Translations under genes and position numbers: made by a program | The notes under the pieces: model-generated | What the model was told of the DNA's origin: nothing | Database searches by the model: none | What the model saw: only the letters and a program-made list of their open reading frames with translations | DNA from: an uncultured Clostridia bacterium | Lineage (GTDB): Bacteria; Bacillota; Clostridia; TANB77; UBA1234 | Direction of reading: 5' to 3' | Assembly (NCBI GenBank): GCA_934149305.1 | Contig: CAKPEF010000019.1 | Coordinates: 1-38,047 of the forward strand | DNA length: 38,047 bases | Shown here: in pieces, positions 1 to 7,082 of the stretch | How positions within the stretch are numbered: the stretch's first letter is position 1 | Layout of the letters: each line of letters opens with the position of its first letter

Positions 1-159
1 CTCTAGGTTTGTTTTATTTATTGTACTGTATAGTACTTAAACTCGATATGCTTTACATCAGTTTTTAATGTCATAGCGTATCAAACTTTCGCTTGGTTTC
101 TCTTATTTCTCATTGTTTACTTTTCAATGTGCTTTGCTTTAATTTCTTAAAGCTCTTGT

Positions 160-188
160 ATTATACTAAAGTTGTTTGCATCTGTCAA
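160..188 (-). promoter_or_regulatory. Near-perfect sigma-A promoter P2, probable rRNA operon promoter
   Basis: On the minus strand there is a TTGACA box (183-188), a 17-base spacer and TATAAT (160-165), both boxes matching consensus exactly. Transcription would run leftwards out of the window. The downstream leader (1-155) has no ORF and carries the string ATTGAAAAGTAAACAA, which resembles the leader/spacer elements found ahead of Firmicutes rRNA genes. The inference is an rRNA (or rRNA-tRNA) operon just left of position 1; the rRNA itself is not in the window. Confidence 0.7.
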
Positions 189-295
189 CAGTTTTTTAAA
201 ATTTATTTTTGAACTTTTTTGTTCAGATTTTGTCTATACAATTCATCTGCAATCTTTGTGTTCTCAATAAGTTGTTGTCGCTGTCGACATGTTCT

Positions 296-324
296 ATATT
301 AACACCCTAAGCGACAATTGTCAA
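296..324 (-). promoter_or_regulatory. Sigma-A promoter P1, upstream of P2
   Basis: Minus-strand TTGACA (319-324), a 17-base spacer and TAATAT (296-301). It lies about 135 bases upstream of P2 in the same direction, making the tandem arrangement usual for rRNA operons. An 8-base inverted repeat (TTGTCGCT at 275-282 with AGCGACAA at 310-317) spans the -10 region and start site. The stretch 1-437 otherwise holds no gene that I can support. Confidence 0.6.
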
Positions 325-437
325 CAAAAATTTTAATTATTTTTCACTATTTTTTCATTGATTTTTCATCAGCCAACAAAGTATTGATTTTTCAGTACTT
401 TTAGTGTGTCAACCTATGTTGGTTTGCAGATGTTTTT

Positions 438-668
438 TTAGCTTATTTCTACTAGTATTATATCATCTCCGATTCTCTTTATGTTTTTCCATGGAATTAC
501 TATATCCGTTTTGGCACCTAAAGAAAACATTTTATTCGTACCTGGAACTATTATTGCTGTTATTTCTCCTGTCTCAAAATTGGCTTCTACATCTTGTACA
601 TATCCAAGTCTTCTTCCATCGGTTAAATTTATTACTTCTTTTTGTTTAAAGGTAAGTGCTCTTCCCAT
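438..668 (-). CDS. ylmC: YlmC/YmxH family PRC-barrel sporulation protein
   Basis: A 76-residue protein of the YlmC/YmxH family, small single-domain PRC-barrel proteins found in spore-forming Firmicutes near sigE/sigG. Visible family features are the N-terminal KEVINLTDGRRLGYVQD stretch, the TGEITAIIVPG turn in the middle and the WKNIKRIGDDIILVE C-terminus, covering the whole barrel. The ATG at 668 has a strong AAGGAGGATA ribosome site directly upstream. It lies downstream of sigG, separated by the orphan ORF at 929-1291 and by repeats. The exact biochemical role of the family is not established; in Bacillus the relatives are expressed during sporulation. No truncation is seen. Confidence 0.85.
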   Translation of the reverse strand: MGRALTFKQKEVINLTDGRRLGYVQDVEANFETGEITAIIVPGTNKMFSLGAKTDIVIPWKNIKRIGDDIILVEIS

Positions 669-710
669 TTTATCCTCCTTCTTATTTTGGGGTTGTGTTT
701 ACTAATTCTT

Positions 711-818
711 TATGGAGCACACCTAAGCTCCGCTACATTTTTTTTTGCAGCTGTTTTGTATTTTTTTCACAAATTAGTCTGCACTACTTTATCTTATATG
801 GAACTTAAGTTTCGCTAC
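711..818. repeat. Dispersed hairpin repeat R1, with a second degenerate hairpin
   Basis: Core TATGGAGCACACC..AGCTCCGCTAC (711-736), followed by about 60 bases that are also found after copy R3 (13427 onward). A degenerate second core (TATGGAACTTAAGTTTCGCTAC) lies at 797-818. The stem is GGAGC..GCTCC. In the direction of ylmC the element comes immediately before the ylmC ribosome site. Confidence 0.7.
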
Positions 819-897
819 ATCATCTTTTTTATGAGTTAGTTTTCATTACTTATTTATATGCTTTTTTTATTTCGATATTACTTTTTCGTTATATACA

Positions 898-924
898 AAA
901 GAAAAGAGCCGAGCTCTTTTTTGG
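898..924 (-). terminator. Rho-independent terminator after the orphan ORF
   Basis: On the minus strand AAAAGAGCTCGGCTCTTTTC forms a short GC stem (AAGAGC/GCTCTT) followed by a T-rich tail, right after the stop codon at 929. Confidence 0.75.
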
Positions 925-928
925 AATT

Positions 929-1291
929 TCATCCGCCAATTCGCTCTAGCTCTTTTTCTCGAACTTTAATTTTTAGGTTCAGTTCATTGCGGCCCGGTTT
1001 TACACTCACAGTTGCTGGAATTCCCTCTTCTTTGAGTGCCAACCTTATTTGCTTTTTTAGCCATTTTGGCGATTTACCAATTGGTTGAATCGCCGCCGTA
1101 TACTCGAAACCATTGTATGTTTTGATTTCTTCTGTAACGGTGTACTTACCTGTCAGGACCTCTTCTAATGTTGTTGAAACATTGCTATGTGGCATGTCGA
1201 TGTACCGTGGTTCAGGCATCTTTAGGTCTTCATCTCCGCCCAAGTAGCCTTTTGACAAATAGTCACTAAAATAACTTAAGAAATTAGTCAT
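929..1291 (-). CDS. Hypothetical protein of unusual composition
   Basis: I do not recognise this 120-residue protein. An ATG at 1303 is possible, but its ATGGAGG is itself the ribosome site (GGAGGAAAAA) for the ATG at 1291, so I chose 1291. It is hydrophilic and Lys/Glu-rich, with a WLKKQIRLALKEEG helix and a C-terminal run of basic beta-like segments; there is no signal peptide or membrane segment. Codon use differs from the neighbours: GCG, ACG, CCG, GGC and CGC are frequent, and it holds one of only five in-frame CGG codons in the window (1205-1207, Arg29). Reading that CGG with a +1 shift would hit a stop soon after, so here CGG must be read in frame or the gene is not functional. It has its own promoter and terminator, which together with the composition suggests horizontal acquisition between sigG and ylmC. 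Confidence 0.6.
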   Translation of the reverse strand: MTNFLSYFSDYLSKGYLGGDEDLKMPEPRYIDMPHSNVSTTLEEVLTGKYTVTEEIKTYNGFEYTAAIQPIGKSPKWLKKQIRLALKEEGIPATVSVKPGRNELNLKIKVREKELERIGG

Positions 1292-1325
1292 TTTTTCCTC
1301 CATAATTTTAATTTTAGTATTGATT

Positions 1326-1354
1326 ACTATAACACCTTTTAAAATTTATGTCAA
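1326..1354 (-). promoter_or_regulatory. Sigma-A promoter of the orphan ORF
   Basis: Minus-strand TTGACA (1349-1354), a 17-base spacer and TATAGT (1326-1331), about 35 bases upstream of the chosen ATG at 1291. Confidence 0.65.
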
Positions 1355-1394
1355 GTGGTTTTCTATATTTTGTAAAATATTTTCGAGTTTTATG

Positions 1395-1528
1395 ATTACT
1401 GTTCAGCCTTAAGGTAAATAAGCATTAACTAGTAATGTTTTTATGGAGCACACCTAAGCTCCGCTACAATTTCATAGCACACATTTACATTTGATATATA
1501 CTTTTTATTTTGAAGACTGAATAGTAAC
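1395..1528. mobile_element. MITE-like element, copy 1
   Basis: About 134 bases, bounded by imperfect terminal inverted repeats (left TTACTGTTCAGCCTTAA from 1396; right end reads TTACTATTCAGTCTTCA on the minus strand). It has the hairpin core TATGGAGCACA..CTCCGCTAC (1442-1467) in its middle and no ORF. A second copy at 20053-20183 is nearly identical. It lies in the 1292-1636 gap, which otherwise contains only the orphan ORF promoter. Confidence 0.7.
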
Positions 1529-1636
1529 GTTTTATGTTAAACATTTTTACTTCATGAAGAATAAACTTTTATCTCACATTCTCATAAATTTATTTTCTTA
1601 TATTATACTATATGCTTCTTTTGCTTTTTTGATACT

Positions 1637-2407
1637 TTAGATATTCTTTTTCATGTGCAATAATGCTTCTTTTTCTAGTCTCGATACTTGTGCTTGTGAT
1701 ATTCCTATTTCTTCTGCTACTTCCATTTGCGTTTTTCCGTCAAAAAATCTTTTTCGTATTATTAGTTTTTCTCTATCATTTAGTCTTTTTATGCTTTCAC
1801 TTATTGCTATGTCCTCTGTCCAATTTTCATCTGTATTTTTGGTATCTCTTATCTGGTCCATCAAATATAAACTGTCTGCACCATCATTAAATGTTGGTTC
1901 ATAAAGAGATATTGGTTCTTGTATTGCATCTAGTGCAGTTGCTATTTCTTCTTTCGGAATTCCTATTTCTTTTGCTATTTCTTCTATTGTTGGCTCCTTA
2001 TTATTTCTTGCTGTCAGTGCTTCTTTTGCTTGCATTGTTTTATACGCTATGTCTCTAAGTGACCTACTTACTCTTATCGAATTGTTATCACGCAAATGTC
2101 TTCTTATTTCTCCTATTATCATTGGCACTGCATATGTCGAAAATAATACATTTTGTGATAAGTCAAAATTGTCTATTGCCTTTATTAGTCCTATACAACC
2201 TACCTGAAATAAATCATCTACATTTTCGCCTCTGTTATTAAATTTTCTTATTACACTTAAAACTAATTTCAAATTACCATTTATAAATTCTTCTCTTGCT
2301 GCTTTATCACCTTCTTTTATTTTTATAAATAACGCGTTTTTTTCTTCATTACTAAGTACCGGTAATTTGGAGGTATTTACACCGCAAATTTCTACTTTTT
2401 TTATCAA
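1637..2407 (-). CDS. sigG: RNA polymerase sporulation sigma factor SigG
   Basis: Forespore sigma factor G, which directs late forespore transcription after engulfment. The protein begins with the hallmark KKVEICGVNTSKLPVLSNEE, then region 2 (LKLVLSVIRKFNNRGENVDDLFQVG, about residues 45-70; NFDLSQNVLFSTYAVPMIIGEIRR), region 3 (RVSRSLRDIAYK) and region 4.2 (GKTQMEVAEEIGISQAQVSRLEK). I chose the TTG at 2407, seven bases after GGGAGG and giving 256 residues, because the family N-terminus starts there; the ATG at 2470 would add 21 non-family residues. It follows sigE by about 65 bases, the classic spoIIGA-sigE-sigG order. The reading frame is intact and contains no in-frame CGG codon. Confidence 0.95.
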   Translation of the reverse strand: MIKKVEICGVNTSKLPVLSNEEKNALFIKIKEGDKAAREEFINGNLKLVLSVIRKFNNRGENVDDLFQVGCIGLIKAIDNFDLSQNVLFSTYAVPMIIGEIRRHLRDNNSIRVSRSLRDIAYKTMQAKEALTARNNKEPTIEEIAKEIGIPKEEIATALDAIQEPISLYEPTFNDGADSLYLMDQIRDTKNTDENWTEDIAISESIKRLNDREKLIIRKRFFDGKTQMEVAEEIGISQAQVSRLEKEALLHMKKNI

Positions 2408-2471
2408 AATAAAACCTCCCTTTGAAAATCTTTTAATAAAATTATTTCCAAATTGAGGTTTTATATTCATT

Positions 2472-3204
2472 TTATATTTTCATTTTCATCTCTTTTTTCA
2501 TTCTACTTATTATCTTTTTTTCTAATCTTGAAATGTATGACTGAGATATTCCGAGCATGTCTGCAACTTCTTTTTGAGTTTTTTCTATGCCAGTTTTAAA
2601 CCCAAATCTTAGTTCCATTATATTTTTTTCTCGTTTGCTTAACTTATTTATTGCTTCGCTTATTAGTTTTCTATCTACCTCATCTTCTATGTCCTTAAAA
2701 ACCATGTTGTCATCTGTACCTATTATATCTGACAGCAATAATTCATTTCCATCACCATCTGTATTTAATGGTTCATCTATTGATACTTCGTTTTTTTGTT
2801 TACTAGTTCTACGCAGATGCATCAATATTTCATTTTCTATGCATCTTGATGCATATGTAGCTAATTTTATGTTTTTCTTTACATCATATGTGTTTATCGC
2901 TTTCATTAGTCCTATAGTCCCTATTGATATTAAATCTTCTATTCCGCACAGATGTATTTTCAAATTTTTTTGCTATATACACTACTAACCTTAAGTTTCT
3001 TTCTACTAGCGTTTTTCTTACAGTTTCGTCATTATTTAATAATCGCTCTAATGCTTCACTTTCTTCTTTTGCTGAAAGTGGCGGTGGCAATGTTTCAGCA
3101 CCAGCTATGTAATATAATTCGTTTTGTTTTTTCAAACCTACCAATGTTAATATTTTAGCAAATAATTTTTTTGCTTTTTGTCTGATTATAAGCAACATGT
3201 CCAT
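2472..3204 (-). CDS. sigE: Sporulation sigma factor SigE (pro-sigma E), read through a +1 frameshift at CGG
   Basis: Mother-cell sigma factor E, made as a pro-protein that SpoIIGA cleaves. The zero frame from ATG 3204 (ribosome site AGGAGG, spacer 8) gives 86 codons: the pro-region, YYIAGAETLPPPLS, and RNLRLVVYIAKKFENTSV. It then meets CGG (2944-2946) and would end 20 codons later. Skipping the C at 2946 gives GIEDLISIGTIGLMKAINTYD and the rest of regions 2-4 (KLATYASRCIENEILMHLRR; ADMLGISQSYISRLEK) to the stop at 2472, for a total of 243 residues. That is almost exactly the usual length, with Gly87 where many SigE proteins carry Gly. Region 2 is split between the two frames, so neither part alone could work. 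Alternatives are recent inactivation or a sequencing error. Identity as sigE is certain; productive frameshifting is inferred. Confidence 0.9.
2944..2946 (-). other. +1 frameshift site at in-frame CGG (sigE)
   Basis: Zero-frame context is ACA TCT GTG CGG AAT AGA; the restored frame is GTG C GGA ATA GAA GAT. The first C of CGG is the surplus base. No Shine-Dalgarno-like stimulator or stop codon sits at the shift, unlike the prfB site. Confidence 0.75.
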
Positions 3205-4013
3205 TTTCAAAGCCTCCTTCTAATAAATTTATTCCAATCAATGCATCAGCATCTGAAATTTTTGTGTTTGAAAGCGCTATTATTGCTTCTCTAATCATTG
3301 TTACATTTTCGTAGTGTATTATTACTTCTTTTATTTTTAATCCGTACATCATTTTGGGTTGTTCATTTACTACGGAATATGTTATTGGTCGTATATTTTT
3401 AAGGATATTAAATTTTAAATTTTCTATCTTTCCATATCTTAAGAGCTTATATATTTGTGGTGAAAAATTGTTTTTTATTATGGATTCATTTATAACTATT
3501 ACAGGTGACTTATCTCCAAAACCGATTTAATGTATTCCCTGTATCTAAAAAAGCCTTCATTTTAATTTTTTCTCTTTCGACTTTTAATTCTATATTATAC
3601 ATATTTCTAATTTTCCATTTTTGTTTTTTGTAGTATTCGCTATATTTTTTTATTCCTAAGACGCATATTGTTCCTAATATAAATATTTCTTGCATTTTGT
3701 TTATTGATGATGAAAAAATACCACCAAACAAAAAAGTTAAGCTTATGTTACTTGTCATTTCTACTATCAATTCTTCAATTTTTTTCGGGGTATATGCCAT
3801 GTATGTATACAATGTTAAAATTATCACTTTGATTAAAATTTTTTCGTTTAAATCATATATAATTGCGCATATCGTAAGTATTGTTGATACGCCACTTGAT
3901 AATAAGCATTTTTTCTTTTTATATTTTATGTTTAGTATTTCTCCTGTTATCATTAAAATTAGATATGAATATATGCAGTTTTTTATAAACAATTCATCAA
4001 TATAAATTGTCAT
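3155..4013 (-). CDS. spoIIGA: Sigma-E processing peptidase SpoIIGA, read through a +1 frameshift at CGG
   Basis: Membrane aspartic peptidase (family A36) of the sporulation septum that cleaves the pro-peptide from pro-sigma E. The N-terminal half has about five hydrophobic segments (residues ~8-125), then a cytosolic region with the catalytic motif FLDTGN (Asp157). The zero frame then reads LN-CGG and stops five codons on. Skipping the C at 3524 restores GFGDKSPVIVINES and 122 further residues, with the family-like IRPITYSVVNEQPKMMYG and a C-terminal ALIGINLLEGG, for 285 residues in total against about 300 in the family. I chose ATG 4013 (AAGGTG site) over the GTG at 4022. The end overlaps the sigE start by about 50 bases. 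SpoIIGA and its substrate SigE are both broken in the same way. Confidence 0.82.
3522..3524 (-). other. +1 frameshift site at in-frame CGG (spoIIGA)
   Basis: Zero-frame context is ACA TTA AAT CGG TTT TGG AGA TAA; the restored frame is AAT C GGT TTT GGA GAT AAG. Dropping the C gives a Gly codon, as at the sigE and murA sites. Here dropping one T or G of the TTTTGG run further on would also restore the frame, so the exact extra base is less certain. Confidence 0.65.
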
Positions 4014-4038
4014 TTCTATCACCTTGTAGATATTCTAC

Positions 4039-4065
4039 ATTATATTTTGAAAAATGTTTGTCTAA
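4039..4065 (-). promoter_or_regulatory. Possible Spo0A-controlled spoIIGA promoter
   Basis: A minus-strand TATAAT (4039-4044) precedes the spoIIGA start. At 4057-4065 lies TTTGTCTAA (plus strand), one base away from the Spo0A box TTTGTCGAA, with a weaker half-site next to it. There is no good -35 box, as in the Bacillus spoIIG promoter. Tentative. Confidence 0.35.
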
Positions 4066-4105
4066 GCTTGTCATTGTGTTTAAAAAACAATCGCCAAAAA
4101 ACACA

Positions 4106-4157
4106 AAAAAACGCCTATAAACATGAAACAAATTTAAATGCTTCATATTTATAGGTG
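4106..4157 (-). terminator. Terminator after ftsZ
   Basis: Minus-strand inverted repeat CACCTATAAATATGAA / TTCATGTTTATAGGCG followed by seven Ts, directly after the ftsZ stop. It separates the division cluster from spoIIGA. Confidence 0.8.
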
Positions 4158-4168
4158 CCTACCTTTTA

Positions 4169-5293
4169 CTAATTTATATTAAAATTACTATCTATTATTT
4201 TTTTGTTTTTTCTTAAAAACGTTGGAACATCTAGGTCATTTGAATTTGATGTTCTTATTTCTGGTGTACTTGGATTTTTGTCAAATGCTGTTTTATCAAG
4301 TAATCTATCAACTGTTACTTGTGATAGTGGCACTCTGTCTTTGTCAAAGCCTGTTGCTATAACTGTAACTGACATTTCATCTCCCATTTTTTCATCAATT
4401 ACTGCACCGAAGATTATGTTTGCATCTGGGTCTATGCTCTTTTGAACAAGTTCTGCTGCTGTATTTACTTCGAATATTCCTAAATCTGGTCCAGCTGTGA
4501 TATTTAATAATACTCCTCTTGCACCATCAATAGATGATTCTAGTAATGGGCTGTTTATAGCAGCTTTTGCGGCTTCTTCCGCTCTATTTTCGCCTGATGC
4601 TCTACCAATACCCATATGTGCCATACCTGTATCATACATTATTGTTTTTACATCTGCAAAGTCTAGATTTATTAGACCAGGGATTGCAATCAAATCTGAT
4701 ATACCTTGTACACCTTGACGTAAAACTTCATCTGATAATATGAAAGCTTCTGTAAATGTTGTTTTTCTTTCCACAACTTGCATAAGTCTATCATTTGGAA
4801 TTACAACTAAAGTATCAACTTTTTCTTTTAGGCTTGCTATTCCTCTTTCTGCATTTTGCATTCTCTTTTTTGCTTCGAATGAGAATGGTTTAGTTACAAC
4901 AGCAACTGTAAGAATGCCTAGTTCTTTCGCTATTTGTGCAACTATTGGTGCGGCACCAGTTCCAGTTCCGCCTCCCATACCTGCTGTTACGAATACCATA
5001 TCAGCACCTTTTAGTGCATTTGCAATTTCTTCTCTTGTTTCTTCAGCTGCTTTTTCACCTACTAATGGATCTCCACCTGCACCTAAGCATTTTGTTAGTT
5101 TTTCTCCTATTTGAATTTTAGTTGGTGCTTTAGATAATACTAACGCTTGTCTATCTGTGTTTGCTGCAATAAATTCAACTCCTGTAACTTTTGCATCAAC
5201 CATTCTGTTTATTGCATTGTTACCAGCACCACCAACACCAATTACTTTTATTTTTGCCATTCCATCATAATTACTTACATCTTGATCGTACAC
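4169..5293 (-). CDS. ftsZ: Cell division protein FtsZ
   Basis: Tubulin-like GTPase that forms the cytokinetic ring. The 374-residue protein shows IKVIGVGGAGNNAINRM (residues ~15-31), the GTP-binding signature GGGTGTGAAP (~107-116), PNDRLMQV, the T7 loop region NLDFADVKTIM, and a C-terminal linker with the conserved peptide DLDVPTFLRKNKK for FtsA/SepF binding. The start is GTG at 5293 behind a GGGGG ribosome site. It follows ftsA by 13 bases, so the two are co-transcribed. Length is normal for the family and no anomalies are seen. Confidence 0.97.
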   Translation of the reverse strand: MYDQDVSNYDGMAKIKVIGVGGAGNNAINRMVDAKVTGVEFIAANTDRQALVLSKAPTKIQIGEKLTKCLGAGGDPLVGEKAAEETREEIANALKGADMVFVTAGMGGGTGTGAAPIVAQIAKELGILTVAVVTKPFSFEAKKRMQNAERGIASLKEKVDTLVVIPNDRLMQVVERKTTFTEAFILSDEVLRQGVQGISDLIAIPGLINLDFADVKTIMYDTGMAHMGIGRASGENRAEEAAKAAINSPLLESSIDGARGVLLNITAGPDLGIFEVNTAAELVQKSIDPDANIIFGAVIDEKMGDEMSVTVIATGFDKDRVPLSQVTVDRLLDKTAFDKNPSTPEIRTSNSNDLDVPTFLRKNKKIIDSNFNIN

Positions 5294-5306
5294 TTTAAAA
5301 TACCCC

Positions 5307-6557
5307 CTACTTTCTTAATTTGCTAGGCTTTGCTATACCTAATAAGCTTTTAAAAGATTGAACTACATTTTCTATAAAACTTTGCTCAACATCTTCTTGA
5401 ATTTTGCTTCCTATATTTTTTGAATATTTTATATTTGAGACATATTTTACGATTCCGTATGCTCCTGAACACTCTGGCTTTATCAAATTTGCAGTCTTAG
5501 AGTTTCCGAATCTAACTTGTGTTTTCAATATATCTTCTGCTACTTTTTCACTTTTGTTTATAGAGTTTATGCCTTGTCCAGCTATTACACATGAACAAAT
5601 TGAATTTTGCAGACCATTTTCTTCGATCTTTTCTCTTATTAAAGAAAATATTTCTTCAACTCTAGCTTCAATGATTTCAACAAGTTCTGAACATTTTATT
5701 GTTCTAGATCCCTTTTCGCCACTATATGTTGAAAGTGTGATGCTATAATCATTATCTATGTATGATACTCTCGCAAGTCCGTATTGTTTTTTTAGTTTGT
5801 CTGCTTCTTGATATGATATTTCAAGCCCTATTGAAATATCATTTGTTATCGTTTCGCCACCTATTGGAATTGAATCTGTATATAAAACCCCGTTGTTTTT
5901 AAATACTGACATATCTATATTGCCAGAACTTATATCTAAAAGAAGTACACCATCTTTCTTCTCTTCTTCTGAAAGAACTATTTCTTTCATTGCATAACCA
6001 TTTATTACGATTCCATCAATCAAAAGGCCTGCTTTCTGCATTGCCATTCCTATATTTTTTACAGCTGTCTTATCTGCAATTATTACATCTAATTCTGCTT
6101 CTAATGTATCCGTAAAAATTCCTATAGGATCATCTGTGATTCTTGAATCCGTAATAAATTTTGTTGGAACTATATCGATAATTTGTTGTCCTTCAGGAAT
6201 TTCTATTTCTCCAACATTTCTAATCAATGCATCGATATTTTTTTGAGTTACGCCTGCGTATTTATCTTCTAGTTTTACCCCATATTTTGTTTTAAAAATT
6301 GATACATATTTTCCAATTATATTTACATAGGCAGATTTTATTATAAAGTCTTGTGTTGCTTCTATATCACTCACTGCAAATCGTATTGCCCTAGCGACTG
6401 CATCTGTGCTAACGATTTTGCCTTTTTTTACTCCTTCACATGTTACACTTGATGAGTTCAAAATTTCTACTTGATTAAACTTATTGATTTGTCCCAAACA
6501 ACAGCATACTTTTGAGGTGCCTATGTCAATTCCTACGATAATATCCCCGATGGCCAA
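5307..6557 (-). CDS. ftsA: Cell division protein FtsA
   Basis: Actin-like ATPase that tethers FtsZ to the membrane. The protein (416 residues) opens with IVGIDIGTSKVCC (phosphate 1 motif), has the SHS2-like 1C domain, VLLLDISSGNIDMSVFKN (phosphate 2) near residue 205 and the adenosine motif VIAGQGINSI near 330. It ends in a basic amphipathic tail (VVQSFKSLLGIAKPSKLRK) that would serve as the membrane anchor. The start is TTG at 6557, five bases after GGAGGTG. First gene of an ftsA-ftsZ unit with its own promoter at 6590-6618. Confidence 0.95.
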   Translation of the reverse strand: MAIGDIIVGIDIGTSKVCCCLGQINKFNQVEILNSSSVTCEGVKKGKIVSTDAVARAIRFAVSDIEATQDFIIKSAYVNIIGKYVSIFKTKYGVKLEDKYAGVTQKNIDALIRNVGEIEIPEGQQIIDIVPTKFITDSRITDDPIGIFTDTLEAELDVIIADKTAVKNIGMAMQKAGLLIDGIVINGYAMKEIVLSEEEKKDGVLLLDISSGNIDMSVFKNNGVLYTDSIPIGGETITNDISIGLEISYQEADKLKKQYGLARVSYIDNDYSITLSTYSGEKGSRTIKCSELVEIIEARVEEIFSLIREKIEENGLQNSICSCVIAGQGINSINKSEKVAEDILKTQVRFGNSKTANLIKPECSGAYGIVKYVSNIKYSKNIGSKIQEDVEQSFIENVVQSFKSLLGIAKPSKLRK

Positions 6558-6589
6558 CTCTACACCTCCCTAATCAATTTCGTATCTAA

Positions 6590-6618
6590 AGAATATTATA
6601 TTACGAATAAAAAGTCAA
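6590..6618 (-). promoter_or_regulatory. Probable promoter of ftsA-ftsZ
   Basis: Minus-strand TTGACT (6613-6618), a 17-base spacer and TATTCT (6590-6595). It lies in the 154-base gap upstream of ftsA, where an imperfect hairpin (around 6640-6670) may end the upstream transcript. Confidence 0.5.
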
Positions 6619-6711
6619 TATTATATTACAAAAATATTACAAATTTATTACACCGTTGTAACAATATTTTACACATGGTTTTTCATAATTTTTATTATGT
6701 ATATTTAGACT

Positions 6712-7080
6712 TTATTTTTCTAATTTTTTAGCTTTCTTTTTCGACATTTCTTCTAGCAAAAATCTTCTAATTTGTGATAGGTTATTAAATATTCTAAACA
6801 CAAATACAAAGATAGCAGCTAGGTATATATCTACATTTAAGCTTTCTCCTATTATTGTAAATGAAATTGCTATAAGTGCATTAACAAAGAAGCCTGATAC
6901 AAATATAGACATATCAAATGTGTGTTTTGTTGCTGCAACCCATGCGCCTATTATACTATCGAAAGCTGCCATTATTGCTATTGCAAGATAACTTGAATAT
7001 GCATATGGAACAGTTGGCGCTACCATTCCAAGTGAAATTCCTGCTGCTATGTATACTATTGAAATTATAACTGTTTTCAT
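6712..7080 (-). CDS. sbp: DUF1290 small basic membrane protein (Sbp family)
   Basis: A 122-residue protein matching the DUF1290 'small basic protein' family found beside ftsA/ftsZ in Firmicutes. It shows four hydrophobic segments (about residues 5-20, 27-50, 57-78, 84-100) and a strongly basic C-terminus (EEMSKKKAKKLEK). Family markers are GMVAPTVPYAYSSYLAIA and AAFDSIIGAWVA. The ATG at 7080 follows the DUF881 stop by two bases, with the ribosome site inside the end of the upstream gene, which indicates translational coupling. The molecular role of the family is unknown; the location suggests division or envelope. Confidence 0.85.
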   Translation of the reverse strand: MKTVIISIVYIAAGISLGMVAPTVPYAYSSYLAIAIMAAFDSIIGAWVAATKHTFDMSIFVSGFFVNALIAISFTIIGESLNVDIYLAAIFVFVFRIFNNLSQIRRFLLEEMSKKKAKKLEK

Positions 7081-7082
7081 TT

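Noticed and set aside
404..649. Long plus-strand open frames opposite minus-strand genes (for example 404-649, 4740-5114, 10377-10838, 22322-23104)
   Set aside because: They are antisense shadows: Leu/Phe/Ser-rich, no ribosome sites, no family resemblance, and opposite clearly identified genes.
2408..2470. N-terminal extension of SigG from ATG 2470
   Set aside because: The extra 21 residues are not in the family and contain the ribosome site for the TTG at 2407.
2944..2946. Classical prfB-type programmed frameshift
   Set aside because: No in-frame stop codon at the site and no AGGGGG-like stimulator just upstream at any of the three sites.
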